Assembly (NCBI GenBank): GCA_003216435.1
Contig: QCIW01000004.1
Coordinates: 1 to 64,000, forward strand
Length of the DNA: 64,000 bases
Reading direction: 5' to 3'
DNA from: Prochlorococcus sp. AG-402-N21
GTDB taxonomy: Bacteria > Cyanobacteriota > Cyanobacteriia > PCC-6307 > Cyanobiaceae
The translations under genes were made by a program, and so were the position numbers. Of the stretch, positions 1-9,753 are shown piece after piece (positions within the stretch are counted from its first letter, which is position 1; each line of letters begins with the position of its first letter). The notes beneath the pieces are model-generated. The model made no database searches and was not told where the DNA came from. It worked only from the letters and a program-made list of their open reading frames with translations.

Positions 1-2
1 CT

Positions 3-74
3 GGCCGTAGTCGTAGAAGAAGAGGTGCAAATTCCGAAGAAAATACAGCTGACTATGGTGGAGCAGAAGGCTAA
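3..74 (+). CDS. C-terminal tail of a probable RRM RNA-binding protein (partial)
   Basis: Only the last 23 codons lie in the window, in frame 3, ending at TAA 72-74. The readable tail begins GRSRRRRG and ends YGGAEG. It is Arg/Gly-rich with acidic residues, as in the low-complexity tails of cyanobacterial glycine-rich RRM proteins. The assignment rests on composition only; the RRM domain itself lies outside the window. A second frame also ends here (TAA 76-78) but gives an unremarkable Val/Glu/Lys tail. Confidence 0.4.
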   Translation, partial: GRSRRRRGANSEENTADYGGAEG

Positions 75-97
75 ATAATTTTCTGTTTAGGTTATTT

Positions 98-1102
98 CTA
101 TAGCCCTGCATCCTCAAGTTTCTCAATACATTCTTCTAATACACTTAAATTTGCTTCTGGTCTTATACCTTGAAGGCTGATTTCATTTCTCCATTGTTTT
201 GCACCTGGTACATTCTTTACCAGTTGTAGGCAATGTTTAGCAATGTCCCAGAATCTTCCTCCCTTGCTTAGATGTTTTTCTGTGTAGGGAATTAACCCTT
301 TAAGAACTTTGGAAGCATTAAGATTTTGGGCTTTTTCTCCATAAATTATTTCATCAACTGTTTGCCATAAAAGAGGATCTTTATATGCTGCTCTTCCAAC
401 CATCGCCCCATCAACTTGTTCAAGAATTTTTCTACAATCATTAGGAGTATTTAATCCTCCATTGAGTTCAATAATTAATGAAGGTCTGCATTTTTTTAGA
501 TTAATAACTTTCTCATATAGAAGTGGGGGGATATTTCGATTTTGTTTTGGGTTTAATCCTTTTAATAAAGCTTTTCTTGCATGAATAGAAAACCTTTTGG
601 CACCTGCAGCAGCTACATGATCTACAAATTCTTTTAAAAAAGCATCACTATCTAAATTATCTATTCCAATTCTGTGTTTAACAGTTACTGGAAGATTACT
701 TGCATTTACCATTGCTTCTACACATTTTGCTACGAGTGATGGGTTGGCCATAAGACAAGCACCAAAATTTCCTGATTGAACTTTTGAACTTGGACAACCA
801 ATATTTAAGTTGATTTCGTCATAACCCCAGGTTTCAGCTAGCTTCGTAGCTTCTGCTAGCAGAATTGGATCATCTCCACCAATTTGAATAGCTATTGGGT
901 GCTCAATTTCGTCAAAATCAAGTAATTTTTTTCGGTTGTTGCTGTGGTGTAATGCTTGCGCAACAATCATTTCTGTATACAACAATGCTTTTCTACTGAC
1001 CTGACGCATTAACACCCTGAAGTGTCGATCTGTGCAATCAAGCATCGGCGCAACGCTAAATTTATAGGAGTTTTTATATGATCCAGATGATTGTCCTGTC
1101 AT
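98..1102 (-). CDS. dusA: tRNA-dihydrouridine synthase (DusA type)
   Basis: 334 aa FMN-dependent enzyme that reduces uridine to dihydrouridine in the tRNA D-loop. The FMN-binding start FSVAPMLDCTDRHFR lies at about residues 15-29. The catalytic cysteine is C103 in NIGCPSSKVQ, followed by the GACLM stretch typical of the DusA subfamily. The TIM-barrel signatures VKHRIGID (about 142-149) and ELNGGL (about 213-218) are present. Length matches the family (about 330 aa). It is transcribed toward the RNA-binding gene tail and is divergent from msrB, with 64 bp between their starts. The DusA subfamily call is confident; the exact uridines modified are not visible from sequence. Confidence 0.93.
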   Translation of the reverse strand: MTGQSSGSYKNSYKFSVAPMLDCTDRHFRVLMRQVSRKALLYTEMIVAQALHHSNNRKKLLDFDEIEHPIAIQIGGDDPILLAEATKLAETWGYDEINLNIGCPSSKVQSGNFGACLMANPSLVAKCVEAMVNASNLPVTVKHRIGIDNLDSDAFLKEFVDHVAAAGAKRFSIHARKALLKGLNPKQNRNIPPLLYEKVINLKKCRPSLIIELNGGLNTPNDCRKILEQVDGAMVGRAAYKDPLLWQTVDEIIYGEKAQNLNASKVLKGLIPYTEKHLSKGGRFWDIAKHCLQLVKNVPGAKQWRNEISLQGIRPEANLSVLEECIEKLEDAGL

Positions 1103-1166
1103 TTCTTGTTGATTATTTGAGATAAAATGGTTTTTTATAAAGGCTCAAATAATTTTTATTGTTCCA

Positions 1167-1670
1167 ATGCGAAATAATTTTTTAATTTGGAGCCGCAGAT
1201 CATTCATTTTTTCTTTTTTGTCAGTCATTATGGGATTCTTTTTTAAAGGAAATAAAGCTTCAGCATCGTCAGATCAATTAGATTCTTCATGGTCTTTAAC
1301 TAATAAAGAATGGAAGAATAAACTCTCTCCTGAAGCCTATAATGTACTTCGCAATGAAGGGACTGAGCGTCCTTTTTCAAGTTTGCTTAATGAGGAAAAA
1401 CGAGAAGGTATATTTCATTGTGCTGGATGTGATTTACCTTTATTTTCCTCGTTAAACAAATTTGATAGTGGAACTGGATGGCCTAGTTTTTGGGATCATT
1501 TACCTGATGCAATAGAGACAAAAACAGATTTTAAATTAATTGTTCCTCGTACTGAATATCACTGTAAGCGCTGTGGAGGACATCAAGGTCATGTATTTGA
1601 AGATGGACCAAAACCTACTGGTAAGCGATATTGCAATAATGGTGTTGCTCTCACTTTTAAGAGTAAATAG
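1167..1670 (+). CDS. msrB: Peptide-methionine (R)-S-oxide reductase with export signal
   Basis: 167 aa. It repairs the R-epimer of methionine sulfoxide in proteins. The domain starts near residue 45. Zinc-binding CxxC pairs are at C85/C88 and C133/C136, the GTGWPSFW signature is at 102-109, and the catalytic cysteine is C156 in RYCNNG. The first 35 residues hold an Arg-Arg pair at 10-11 followed by a hydrophobic stretch, which suggests a Tat-like or membrane signal and a lumenal or periplasmic location. That targeting is inference. It stands alone, divergent from dusA. Confidence 0.92.
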   Translation: MRNNFLIWSRRSFIFSFLSVIMGFFFKGNKASASSDQLDSSWSLTNKEWKNKLSPEAYNVLRNEGTERPFSSLLNEEKREGIFHCAGCDLPLFSSLNKFDSGTGWPSFWDHLPDAIETKTDFKLIVPRTEYHCKRCGGHQGHVFEDGPKPTGKRYCNNGVALTFKSK

Positions 1671-1754
1671 TTTAATTTCTATAGGTGTGGGCTTCCGCAG
1701 CTTGTGCATACAGCCCTTTTAGACTCAACATAGATAGATGAATATTTAAATTAG

Positions 1755-2528
1755 ATGAGTTCTGAAGTACCTATCTCAGAGGAAGAGAGAAAAACAAACT
1801 ATTCCGAAAGCGACAATTTGAATGCTTCCGATTCAGGGGCGGAAAAAACTGTTTCACAATCTAATGATTCACAAGATGATAAAAGTCAAAATTCATCTCT
1901 CAATCAAGAAAATCAAGAATCTGACCTTTCAGAACCTGTTAAAAGTCAATCAACTCAAATTGCAGATAATGAGGCACGTTTAGAGCAGTTAGAAAAAGAA
2001 CATGAGACATTAAAAAATCAATATATGAGGATAGCGGCAGATTTTGACAATTTTCGTAAGCGACAAACACGCGATAATGATGATCTTCGAATACAACTTA
2101 CGTGTACCACTTTAAGTGAGATTTTACCGGTTGTTGATAATTTTGAGAGAGCTAGACAGCAATTAACTCCTGAAGGTGAAGAGGCTCAAGCATTACATAG
2201 AAGTTATCAAGGTTTGTATAAACAGCTGGTTGAAGTCTTAAAGAAATTAGGAGTTGCTCCTATGAGAGTAGTAGGACAACAATTTGATCCAAATCTTCAC
2301 GAAGCTGTTTTAAGAGAACCTAGTGAAGAGTATGCAGAGGATATAGTTACAGAAGAGTTACAGCGTGGATATCATTTGGAAGGACGTGTAATTAGACATG
2401 CCTTAGTAAAAGTATCTATGGGTCCTGGTCCTAAAAATGAATCAATTAACGAAGTCGAAGAAAAACCTAATGATGTGAATGATTCAACTGATACCCAGTC
2501 TCCAGATTCTTCCAATCAGGAAGAATAA
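1755..2528 (+). CDS. grpE: GrpE, nucleotide exchange factor for DnaK
   Basis: 257 aa. GrpE releases ADP from DnaK in the Hsp70 cycle. The first 80 residues are Ser/Asp/Glu/Gln-rich and disordered. Next comes a long coiled coil (about 75-115, including [13 protein letters not shown]) and then the beta domain with [13 protein letters not shown] and [10 protein letters not shown], which is the GrpE C-terminal signature. A second acidic tail extends the protein beyond the usual 190-200 aa. It lies 15 bp upstream of dnaJ and is presumably co-transcribed with it. Confidence 0.95.
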   Translation: MSSEVPISEEERKTNYSESDNLNASDSGAEKTVSQSNDSQDDKSQNSSLNQENQESDLSEPVKSQSTQIADNEARLEQLEKEHETLKNQYMRIAADFDNFRKRQTRDNDDLRIQLTCTTLSEILPVVDNFERARQQLTPEGEEAQALHRSYQGLYKQLVEVLKKLGVAPMRVVGQQFDPNLHEAVLREPSEEYAEDIVTEELQRGYHLEGRVIRHALVKVSMGPGPKNESINEVEEKPNDVNDSTDTQSPDSSNQEE

Positions 2529-2543
2529 CTTGTTAATTCTCTA

Positions 2544-3677
2544 ATGGCTGATTTTTACGACATATTAGGAGTTAGCAGAGATGCTGATTCAGATACTCTT
2601 AAAAGTGCTTATCGGAAAATGGCACGTCAGTATCATCCCGACATTAATAAAGATGCTGGCGCTGAAGATCGATTTAAGGAAATAGGTCGTGCTTATGAGG
2701 TTCTTAGTGATCCTCAGCAACGCGCTCGATATGACCAATTTGGAGAAGCGGGCATTGGAGGCGCTGGAGCTGGAATGCCAGATATGGGTGATATGGGAGG
2801 TTTTGCTGATTTATTTGAGACGTTTTTTAGTGGCTTTGGTGGAGCAGGAGCTCCTACTGGTTCAAAACAAAGAAGAGGGCCTCAACAAGGAGATGATTTG
2901 AGATATGACCTGACCGTTGAATTTAGTAAGGCTGTTTTTGGTCAAGAAAAGGAGATAACAATTCCTCATTTAGAAACATGTGATACCTGTGGAGGTAGTG
3001 GCGCAAGGCCTGGCAGTCGCCCAGTCACTTGTAATACTTGTGGTGGTGCTGGTCAAGTGCGAAGAGCTACTAGAACTCCTTTTGGAAGCTTTACGCAAGT
3101 TGCTGAATGCCCTTCTTGTGGAGGTGCTGGCCAGACGATTTCCGACCCCTGTGGGAGCTGTGCTGGTCAAGGTGTGAAGCAAGTAAGAAAAAAACTAAGG
3201 ATAAATATTCCTGCAGGTGTTGATACAGGTACTCGTTTAAGAGTTTCAGGCGAGGGTAATGCGGGCCTAAGAGGTGGACCTTCAGGAGATTTATATGTTT
3301 TTATAAAAGTAAAAAATCATCCAAAATTAAAACGCGATGGTTTAACTATTTATTCCGAAATACAAGTCAGTTATTTGCAAGCCATATTAGGAGACAATAT
3401 TGAAGTTGATACTGTAGATGGCCCTATAAGAGTAGAAATTCCAATAGGAACTCAACCAAACTCTATTCTTAAATTAGAAAATAAAGGTATACCAAAATTA
3501 GGTAACCCAGTAGCCAGGGGAGATCATTCTATTACTGTCAAAGTTCAATTACCAACTCGCTTCTCCAATGAAGAAAAAGTTCTATTAGAACAATTGGCCA
3601 GTCACTATTCAGCTCGAGGACCTCAAAACCATCACCATAAAAGTGGCTTATTTGGAGGATTATTTGGAAAAGATTAG
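2544..3677 (+). CDS. dnaJ: Chaperone DnaJ (type I Hsp40)
   Basis: 377 aa co-chaperone that stimulates DnaK ATPase and binds unfolded substrates. The J domain has H31-P32-D33. A Gly/Phe-rich linker follows (about 66-110). Four zinc-binding CxxCxGxG-type repeats lie around residues 143-215 ([32 protein letters not shown]). The C-terminal substrate domains follow. The tail [10 protein letters not shown] ends the protein, and its codons double as the ribosome binding site of the next gene. It is part of the grpE-dnaJ-tusA-rsgA cluster. Confidence 0.96.
   Translation: MADFYDILGVSRDADSDTLKSAYRKMARQYHPDINKDAGAEDRFKEIGRAYEVLSDPQQRARYDQFGEAGIGGAGAGMPDMGDMGGFADLFETFFSGFGGAGAPTGSKQRRGPQQGDDLRYDLTVEFSKAVFGQEKEITIPHLETCDTCGGSGARPGSRPVTCNTCGGAGQVRRATRTPFGSFTQVAECPSCGGAGQTISDPCGSCAGQGVKQVRKKLRINIPAGVDTGTRLRVSGEGNAGLRGGPSGDLYVFIKVKNHPKLKRDGLTIYSEIQVSYLQAILGDNIEVDTVDGPIRVEIPIGTQPNSILKLENKGIPKLGNPVARGDHSITVKVQLPTRFSNEEKVLLEQLASHYSARGPQNHHHKSGLFGGLFGKD
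3654..3658 (+). promoter_or_regulatory. Shine-Dalgarno inside the end of dnaJ
   Basis: A perfect GGAGG lies inside the last dnaJ codons and 5 nt before the in-frame TTG at 3664. It decides the start of the TusA-like gene: earlier in-frame GTG (3643) and TTG (3652) codons have no such site. It implies translational coupling with dnaJ. Confidence 0.65.
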
Positions 3678-3921
3678 CGAGAATATAAATTCTAGATGTG
3701 TTTATCTTGATTTGAGAGGGACGCCTTGTCCCTTGAATTTTATTCGTTGTAAATTAGCTATTGAGAGATTAACTATTAGTGAATATTTAAAAGTAGATCT
3801 TGATTTGGGTGAACCTGAAGAAATGGTTATATCTGGCTTATCTAAAGCTGGCCATAAATTAAAAATAGTTTATAAAAGTGATGTTTTTTTAACTTTATTA
3901 ATTGATAAAGTTGAAATCTAA
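3664..3921 (+). CDS. TusA/SirA-family sulfurtransferase-like protein
   Basis: 85 aa from the TTG at 3664, overlapping dnaJ by 14 nt. The CPxP-like site is in [20 protein letters not shown], where the Cys-Pro pair is the family signature. A two-layer alpha/beta pattern and a GxP-free hydrophobic C-terminus (TLLIDKVEI) follow. TusA proteins relay persulfide sulfur, for example for tRNA thiolation or cofactor assembly, but the partner here is unknown. The gene overlaps the next one, rsgA, by 20 nt, so the dnaJ-tusA-rsgA run appears to be one coupled transcript. Confidence 0.8.
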   Translation: MEKISENINSRCVYLDLRGTPCPLNFIRCKLAIERLTISEYLKVDLDLGEPEEMVISGLSKAGHKLKIVYKSDVFLTLLIDKVEI

Positions 3922-4843
3922 TATTAATTATTTTCAAGGAATTGTTGTCTCAGCTAAGGCAAATTATTTCAATGTAGATATAGATATTTCTGAACTGAAC
4001 TCTTCTCATTTTGAATGCAAACCTAAAAGGATTTTATGTACAATTAGAAGCAAGTTAAAACATTCTGGTCAGAATGTATATGTCGGAGATCTAGTTTTAG
4101 TAGAAAGTATAGACTGGGATAATAATAAGGGAGTTGTTTTTCAGGTAAAAGAAAGGAAGAATTTATTAAATAGACCGCCTTTGGCAAATGTTACTAATTT
4201 ATATGTTCTGTTATCTGTAGCTGAACCTGCTTTTAGTTTTGATCAGGCAACTAGGTTTTTACTTACAGCAGAAAAATCAGATTTAAATACCTCTTTGATT
4301 CTTACAAAAATTGATTTAATTTCTTTGGACAAACTAAATCAAATTATTGATAAGTTACACAATTGGTGTTACAAACCTATCCCTATATCTATAAAGAATG
4401 GAAATGGAATAGATAGTCTCTTTAAGAAACTTAAATCTTCTAATTTATCTGTATTATGTGGTCCTTCAGGAGTAGGAAAAAGTAGTTTAATTAATACATT
4501 AATACCTAATCAATCAATATATATTTCTGAAGTTTCTAGGAAGTTGAAAAGAGGACGCCATACAACGAGGAATGTCGAATTATATTCGATAAATGAAAAG
4601 TCCTTGATTGCAGACACTCCTGGCTTTAATAGACCTGAATTAGAAATAGATCCTCAGAAACTTGCTTCTCTTTTTCCAGAAGTAAGATTACAACTAAAAA
4701 ATAAATCTTGTAAATTTAGAAATTGCCTACATCGTGATGAGCCTGGCTGTGCAATTGATAAAAATTGGGAACGATATCTTTTTTATAGAAAGTGTATTGA
4801 TGAAATGCTTAATCTTCCTCACTATTCAACCCAGGAAGATTAA
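3902..4843 (+). CDS. rsgA: Ribosome small-subunit GTPase RsgA
   Basis: 313 aa, with a TTG start overlapping the TusA-like gene. It is a circularly permuted GTPase that matures the 30S subunit. The order is an OB-fold (about 10-80), G4 TKID at 135-138, G1 GPSGVGKS at 187-194, G3 DTPG near 240, and a C-terminal zinc domain with Cys/His ligands in [14 protein letters not shown]. The permuted motif order G4-G1-G3 is diagnostic of RsgA/YjeQ. A second TTG at 3911 is an alternative start. The 3' end overlaps the convergent ybaB gene by 35 nt. Confidence 0.93.
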   Translation: MIKLKSNINYFQGIVVSAKANYFNVDIDISELNSSHFECKPKRILCTIRSKLKHSGQNVYVGDLVLVESIDWDNNKGVVFQVKERKNLLNRPPLANVTNLYVLLSVAEPAFSFDQATRFLLTAEKSDLNTSLILTKIDLISLDKLNQIIDKLHNWCYKPIPISIKNGNGIDSLFKKLKSSNLSVLCGPSGVGKSSLINTLIPNQSIYISEVSRKLKRGRHTTRNVELYSINEKSLIADTPGFNRPELEIDPQKLASLFPEVRLQLKNKSCKFRNCLHRDEPGCAIDKNWERYLFYRKCIDEMLNLPHYSTQED

Positions 4844-5159
4844 GTTTTAAGCCACCAGTTAATTCCTCCATACGAGTTTTCATTGTTGTCGTAGATATCT
4901 CATGAGCAGATTTTAATGCTTCTAGAACTGATATTTCTATAGCTTCTTTTCCTTCTTTAAGAAGACTGGATTCTATTTCAATTTTTAATGGTTGTTGGTT
5001 TCCTGAAAGCCAAACACTCGATCTACCATCTTCGCTTTTACCTTCTAACTCCATTTCTTCAAGTTCTTCTTGCAGCTTTTGAGCATTTTGTTGAATTTGT
5101 TGAGCTTTCCGAAATGCTTCGGTGAGCTGACCAAAATTAGGTAGACCGAATCCTGCCAT
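4809..5159 (-). CDS. YbaB/EbfC-family nucleoid-associated protein
   Basis: 116 aa. This is a small dimeric DNA-binding protein of the YbaB/EbfC family. It has the typical [22 protein letters not shown] helix near the N-terminus, then a beta-strand region ([20 protein letters not shown]) and a long C-terminal helix ending LKLNLPGLN. Length matches the family. It lies downstream of murC-murB on the same strand, 36 bp after murB, and converges on rsgA. Confidence 0.88.
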   Translation of the reverse strand: MAGFGLPNFGQLTEAFRKAQQIQQNAQKLQEELEEMELEGKSEDGRSSVWLSGNQQPLKIEIESSLLKEGKEAIEISVLEALKSAHEISTTTMKTRMEELTGGLKLNLPGLNSEED

Positions 5160-5195
5160 GTTTTTTACCTGCTAATTCTTAGGTTAGACGTTTCT

Positions 5196-6086
5196 TTAAA
5201 AACCAAGTTGTTTTACTTCAGGATGAAGTAAAAATCCATACTTGTCTTTTGTTTCGTTTTGAATTAATGAAATCAGTTTGCATATATCTGAAGCAGAAGC
5301 ATTTGAAATATTAACAATAAAGTTCGCATGCATCGTAGAGATTTCTGCTCCTCCAAGACGTTTGCCTTTTAAACCAAGATCTTCTATCACTTTGCCTGCT
5401 TTCATTGGCACAGGATTTCTAAACACACTGCCACAACTTGGCAAATGATAAGGCTGGGTCCTTTTGCGATGTTGGAGATTTTCGTAAGTTATTCTTTGTA
5501 TTGATTTTTTGTTATGCCCAGGATCAAGTTTGAAAGATGCAGATAAAACAATTAAGTCTTCTTCTTGTAAGAGGCTGTTTCTATAAGAAAAATTCAACTC
5601 TTCTTTAGTTAAAAGGAATGGAGTGCCTCCTTTTAAGGAGATCACTTCTATAGAAGTGATTATTTTTTCAATAGAGCCACCTTGAGCTCCAGCGTTCATG
5701 ACTACTGCACCACCTACTGTACCTGGAATGCCTATAGCCCATTCCAGTCCATGAAGCCCTGCATTTGCAGCGCGTCTAGCAAGACTTGGAAGAGATTCTC
5801 CACTAAGAGCTCTTACAGTTCCTTTTACAGGGTCTAGAGAACTGCCATGAAGTTTTCTAGTGCAAATTGTTAATCCTTTTAGACCTAAATCGCTTACTAG
5901 TAAATTTGAGCCAGCACCTATAGTTCTTGTAATTATTTTTCTTTCTTTAGACCATGAAAGTAATAATTTAATTTCTTCAATACTTTGTGGCTCAGCTAAC
6001 CATTCGGCAGGTCCTCCTATTTTTAATGAAGTGAAATTTGCAAGAGATAAGTTGTTATTAATTTTTAAAGTTGAGGTATTACTCAA
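5196..6086 (-). CDS. murB: UDP-N-acetylenolpyruvoylglucosamine reductase
   Basis: 296 aa from a TTG at 6086. It reduces UDP-GlcNAc-enolpyruvate to UDP-MurNAc with FAD and NADPH. The FAD-binding start [15 protein letters not shown], the [10 protein letters not shown] loop, [15 protein letters not shown] and SCGSVFRNP (active-site serine region) are all present. The TTG overlaps the murC stop in TTGA, a coupled arrangement. An upstream in-frame ATG (6149) would add 21 residues of atypical sequence and overlap murC by 67 bp, so I prefer the TTG. The enzyme call is firm; the start is less so. Confidence 0.92.
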   Translation of the reverse strand: MSNTSTLKINNNLSLANFTSLKIGGPAEWLAEPQSIEEIKLLLSWSKERKIITRTIGAGSNLLVSDLGLKGLTICTRKLHGSSLDPVKGTVRALSGESLPSLARRAANAGLHGLEWAIGIPGTVGGAVVMNAGAQGGSIEKIITSIEVISLKGGTPFLLTKEELNFSYRNSLLQEEDLIVLSASFKLDPGHNKKSIQRITYENLQHRKRTQPYHLPSCGSVFRNPVPMKAGKVIEDLGLKGKRLGGAEISTMHANFIVNISNASASDICKLISLIQNETKDKYGFLLHPEVKQLGF

Positions 6087-7576
6087 GCGGCTTGAATAAT
6101 TGATGGAATAGTATTTAGCAGAGGTTTTGAATCTTGTAATTTTTCCCATATGTTATTGATATTTCCTGCTCCAATATTCAAAATTAGATCCCCTTGGGTG
6201 GTATTTTTTTTTATTAATTGAATTACCTCATCAAAATTTTGAGCAACAGAGACTTTTAAAGAGGGTTTAATTTTGTTTATACATTTAGCTAAAGCCTGAC
6301 TATTGATTCCTAATATTGGTGCTTCTCCAGCATCATATATAGGTGCTAAAATTATTTCATCAGATTGTTCTAGAGACTTCGCAAAATCATTGAGAAAGTC
6401 TTTTGTGCGACTAAAGCGATGAGGTTGAAAAACAGAAACAACTCTTTTAGGTCTTTGAGGTAATTTACTTATTTTACTATTCATTATTAATTGCACCATC
6501 GATAATGTTGCTTTAATTTCGCTTGGATGATGAGCATAATCATCAACTATTTGCCTTTGATTCCATATTCCTCTGAATTGAAATCTTCTATCAGGAGGTT
6601 GAATATTTTCTAAGCATGGTTCTAATTTTTCGAATGGAATTCCTGCAAGTCTGCAGGCACTAATTGCACCAGTGACATTACTTAGATTATGATGACCAGG
6701 AAGAGGAATCTTTATTTGTTTTATAAAGACTTCTTTTTCATGAAAATTGACAATCGTTTCTTTACCGTTCATTGATATAGGAATTGCTGCAAAATCTATT
6801 CCTTTAATTGTTTGATTAGACCACCATTTTGTAGGATAGATTTTTTCTCGTATTTTTTTACAATCATAATTCGCTAGGATTATTTTAGAATTACGCGCAA
6901 ATCTTTTCATTGTTTGTATCAGTGATTCTATATTGGAATAATAGTTAGTATGATCAAGTTCAATATTAGTTATTAGCCCTATTTCTGATTTGAATTTAGT
7001 AATGGTTCCATCTGATTCATCAGCCTCTGCAACTATAAATTTTCCTTTGCCTGCATGACCATTGCTCTTGTAAAAAGGAACCACCCCTCCGATTACAGCA
7101 GTAGGATCATTATTACTAAGTGCTAATAAGGTTGTAATAATGGTACTTGTCGTCGTTTTTCCATGACTGCCTGATACAACAATTGAGGGTTGATTCCGTA
7201 TTAAATATGCTAGTAAGTCTGATCGATGCAATATTTCTAATCCAGCATTTTTTGCAGCTCTGAGTTCTGGATTGGTCTTAGGAATAGCTGTACTGACAAT
7301 AATTAATGGTGATTTAGTTCGATTTCTTGAAATGTTTGTGATATTTATTGCTCTTTGAGATGTGAAAACGGTTATACCTTGAGAAGTTAAATTTTCTAAT
7401 GAATTATTTGTATTTTGATCTGACCCTGATACTGAATAGCCTCTTTTAACAAGAATCAGAGCTAATGCGGACATGCCAATTCCTCCAATCCCAATGAAAT
7501 GGATATGAGGTTTTTTCGGCGAAGTATTTGCCAAAAGGTTTAGCCAGTCGATTGAAAGATACCGCCCTCTTGTCAT
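6083..7576 (-). CDS. murC: UDP-N-acetylmuramate--L-alanine ligase
   Basis: 497 aa cytoplasmic ligase that adds L-Ala to UDP-MurNAc in peptidoglycan synthesis. The N-terminal [11 protein letters not shown] Rossmann motif (about 28-38) is followed by the ATP loop [10 protein letters not shown]. The central Mur-ligase domain includes EADESDGT, and [10 protein letters not shown] opens the C-terminal domain. It is the first gene of the murC-murB pair and is divergent from gap2. Confidence 0.95.
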   Translation of the reverse strand: MTRGRYLSIDWLNLLANTSPKKPHIHFIGIGGIGMSALALILVKRGYSVSGSDQNTNNSLENLTSQGITVFTSQRAINITNISRNRTKSPLIIVSTAIPKTNPELRAAKNAGLEILHRSDLLAYLIRNQPSIVVSGSHGKTTTSTIITTLLALSNNDPTAVIGGVVPFYKSNGHAGKGKFIVAEADESDGTITKFKSEIGLITNIELDHTNYYSNIESLIQTMKRFARNSKIILANYDCKKIREKIYPTKWWSNQTIKGIDFAAIPISMNGKETIVNFHEKEVFIKQIKIPLPGHHNLSNVTGAISACRLAGIPFEKLEPCLENIQPPDRRFQFRGIWNQRQIVDDYAHHPSEIKATLSMVQLIMNSKISKLPQRPKRVVSVFQPHRFSRTKDFLNDFAKSLEQSDEIILAPIYDAGEAPILGINSQALAKCINKIKPSLKVSVAQNFDEVIQLIKKNTTQGDLILNIGAGNINNIWEKLQDSKPLLNTIPSIIQAA

Positions 7577-7723
7577 AAAGGCTCATATTTGGACCTGTTT
7601 TCAGCAAGATTTGTGTTTTTTCTTCTAATAACAATTCAATTTTTCATAGGAATTAGCAAAAAAACAGCTTCGGTCTGTATGATCAGCGGCCTACAGTTAT
7701 TTTTCGGTTTAGCCGCTTTTTAC

Positions 7724-8746
7724 ATGACTTTGCGTGTTGCGATAAATGGATTTGGCCGTATTGGTCGTAATTTCATGCGTTGTTGGCTTAGTAGAGGCAA
7801 CAACACCAATCTTGAAGTGGTGGGAATTAACGTCACTTCTGACCCCAAAACAAATGCTCATTTATTGAAGTACGACTCAATACTTGGACCAATTAAAGAT
7901 GCTGAGATTGATTACACCGATGACACCTTTGTAATTAATGGCAAGACAATCAAATGTTTTTCCGATAGAAATCCTTTAAATCTTCCTTGGAAAGAATGGG
8001 GAATAGATTTAGTTATTGAGTCAACAGGCGTTTTTAATACAGACGTGGGAGCTAGTAAGCATTTAGATGTTGGAGCTCAAAAAGTTATTCTCACTGCTCC
8101 TGGAAAGGGAGATGGAGTTGGCACTTATGTTGTTGGGGTTAATGCTGATCAGTATCGTCATGACGATTTTAAAATTTTGAGTAACGCAAGTTGTACCACG
8201 AATTGTCTTGCTCCCATCGTTAAGGTTCTTGATCAATCTGTTGGGATCAACAAAGGCTTGATGACAACAATTCATAGCTATACGGGAGATCAAAGAATTC
8301 TTGATAACAGTCATAGAGATCTTCGACGGGCTCGAGCTGCTGCTATGAATATTGTTCCAACTTCAACTGGTGCAGCTAAGGCAGTAGCTCTCGTATATCC
8401 CGAAATGAAAGGAAAATTGACCGGAATTGCCATGAGGATTCCTACTCCTAATGTTTCTGCTGTGGATTTAGTCTTTGAATCTTCTAAACCAACTTCAGCA
8501 GCAGAAGTTAATGCAATTTTAAAAACCGCCTCTGAAGGTTCTATGAAGGGAATTATCAAATATGGAGATCTTCCATTAGTTTCTAGTGACTACGCTGGGA
8601 CAAATGAATCGACTATTGTTGATACTGATTTGACCATGGCTATTGGGGACAACTTAATTAAAGTTGTAGCTTGGTACGACAATGAGTGGGGTTATAGTCA
8701 AAGAGTTGTTGATTTGGCTGAGATTGTTGCTAAAAACTGGAAGTAA
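7724..8746 (+). CDS. gap2: Glyceraldehyde-3-phosphate dehydrogenase, Calvin-cycle type
   Basis: 340 aa from the ATG at 7724. Reading could extend to 7589, but the added 45 residues precede the canonical [15 protein letters not shown] start and are rejected. The enzyme reduces 1,3-bisphosphoglycerate in carbon fixation. The nucleotide-binding GFGRIGR, catalytic [10 protein letters not shown], and [10 protein letters not shown] are present, the last typical of the photosynthetic NAD(P)H-using Gap2/GapB class. The C-terminal [17 protein letters not shown] is intact. Gap2 rather than glycolytic Gap1 is inferred from these motifs. Confidence 0.95.
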   Translation: MTLRVAINGFGRIGRNFMRCWLSRGNNTNLEVVGINVTSDPKTNAHLLKYDSILGPIKDAEIDYTDDTFVINGKTIKCFSDRNPLNLPWKEWGIDLVIESTGVFNTDVGASKHLDVGAQKVILTAPGKGDGVGTYVVGVNADQYRHDDFKILSNASCTTNCLAPIVKVLDQSVGINKGLMTTIHSYTGDQRILDNSHRDLRRARAAAMNIVPTSTGAAKAVALVYPEMKGKLTGIAMRIPTPNVSAVDLVFESSKPTSAAEVNAILKTASEGSMKGIIKYGDLPLVSSDYAGTNESTIVDTDLTMAIGDNLIKVVAWYDNEWGYSQRVVDLAEIVAKNWK

Positions 8747-8762
8747 TAAAGTTTAGATTTTC

Positions 8763-9743
8763 TTAAAAGTGCTTGAACGGAGTTAGATCTTGATTAATTT
8801 CTAGCCCATTTTCCCAAAACACATTGGGTGAGCCATTTCTTATCACTCCAATTTTTTGGGCTAGGGGAACTTTCGTAATGAATTTGTTTGCCCATCCTTC
8901 GGGCAGACTTAGAACTAATTCATAGTCTTCACCTCCTATCAGGCACCATTTATCCCATTTCTTTCCTGAAGGCCAATTTGGATGCCTTGGAAGATGTTCT
9001 TTTTTCAACACAGCTTGACAGTCACTGCTTCTACAAAGCCCATTAATCGCTTCTAGCAATCCATCACTACTATCAGTGCCTGCCGCTCGCCAGGGTAGAT
9101 TAGGAGGCTTACATTTTTGAAGTTCTCTTAAAGATTGAATTGGTGGATTTGGTCGTCGATGCTTGTTGATTGCTATGGATTGTAATGATTCAGGAATTTT
9201 CTCCAAATCGTCTAAGTTTTCTGAAAGAAGTAAAGAGAGTCCTAGTCGGCTAAGGCCATGAGGTCCACTTGTAACAAGACAATCTCCAGGTTGCGCGTGA
9301 GATCTGTGAAGTCTTAATGGGCCTAATTTCCCTATTGCTGTAATTGATATCATTTTTTGATTGCCTTTTGAGCAATCACCCCCAATTAATTTTCCATTGA
9401 ACTGATTTAATGCTTGATACATCCCTTCATATAGTCCCTGGACCCACTTCCATTCAGTATTAGGAGGGACAACTAACCCAACTGTGATTTGTATTTTGTT
9501 ATCTGCTCCACTAGAGGCTAAGTCAGCAAGATTTGAGGCAACAGCTTTCCAACCTATATCTTCTGAAGTTGCTGTTTTTGTATTGAAGTGAACATCTTCA
9601 ACAAGAACATCAGTATTAATTAGAAGATTTTCATTGATTATTTGTATTAATGCAGTGTCGTCATCAATTTGCCCAATATCCATGTATTTTTTGAGCCGAT
9701 TTAAAATTTCGATTTCTCCAATTTCCGCAAGAATTTGACTCAA
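8763..9743 (-). CDS. thiL: Thiamine-monophosphate kinase
   Basis: 326 aa. It phosphorylates thiamine monophosphate to thiamine diphosphate. It shows the PurM/ThiL fold signatures: GQIDDDTALI near residue 25, NTDVLVEDVHF (about 54-64), GWKAVASNLADLASSGA (about 74-90), GGDCSKG (about 133-139), a second-half AAGTDSSDGLLEAI, and GGEDYELV. It is downstream of the cyclophilin gene with a 10 bp gap, in the same direction, and converges on gap2 with 16 bp between stops. Confidence 0.93.
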   Translation of the reverse strand: MSQILAEIGEIEILNRLKKYMDIGQIDDDTALIQIINENLLINTDVLVEDVHFNTKTATSEDIGWKAVASNLADLASSGADNKIQITVGLVVPPNTEWKWVQGLYEGMYQALNQFNGKLIGGDCSKGNQKMISITAIGKLGPLRLHRSHAQPGDCLVTSGPHGLSRLGLSLLLSENLDDLEKIPESLQSIAINKHRRPNPPIQSLRELQKCKPPNLPWRAAGTDSSDGLLEAINGLCRSSDCQAVLKKEHLPRHPNWPSGKKWDKWCLIGGEDYELVLSLPEGWANKFITKVPLAQKIGVIRNGSPNVFWENGLEINQDLTPFKHF

Positions 9744-9753
9744 GTTTTTGTCC

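Noticed and set aside
7589-7723. A 45-residue N-terminal extension of gap2
   Set aside because: The added part is hydrophobic and non-family; [15 protein letters not shown] at 7724 is the canonical start.
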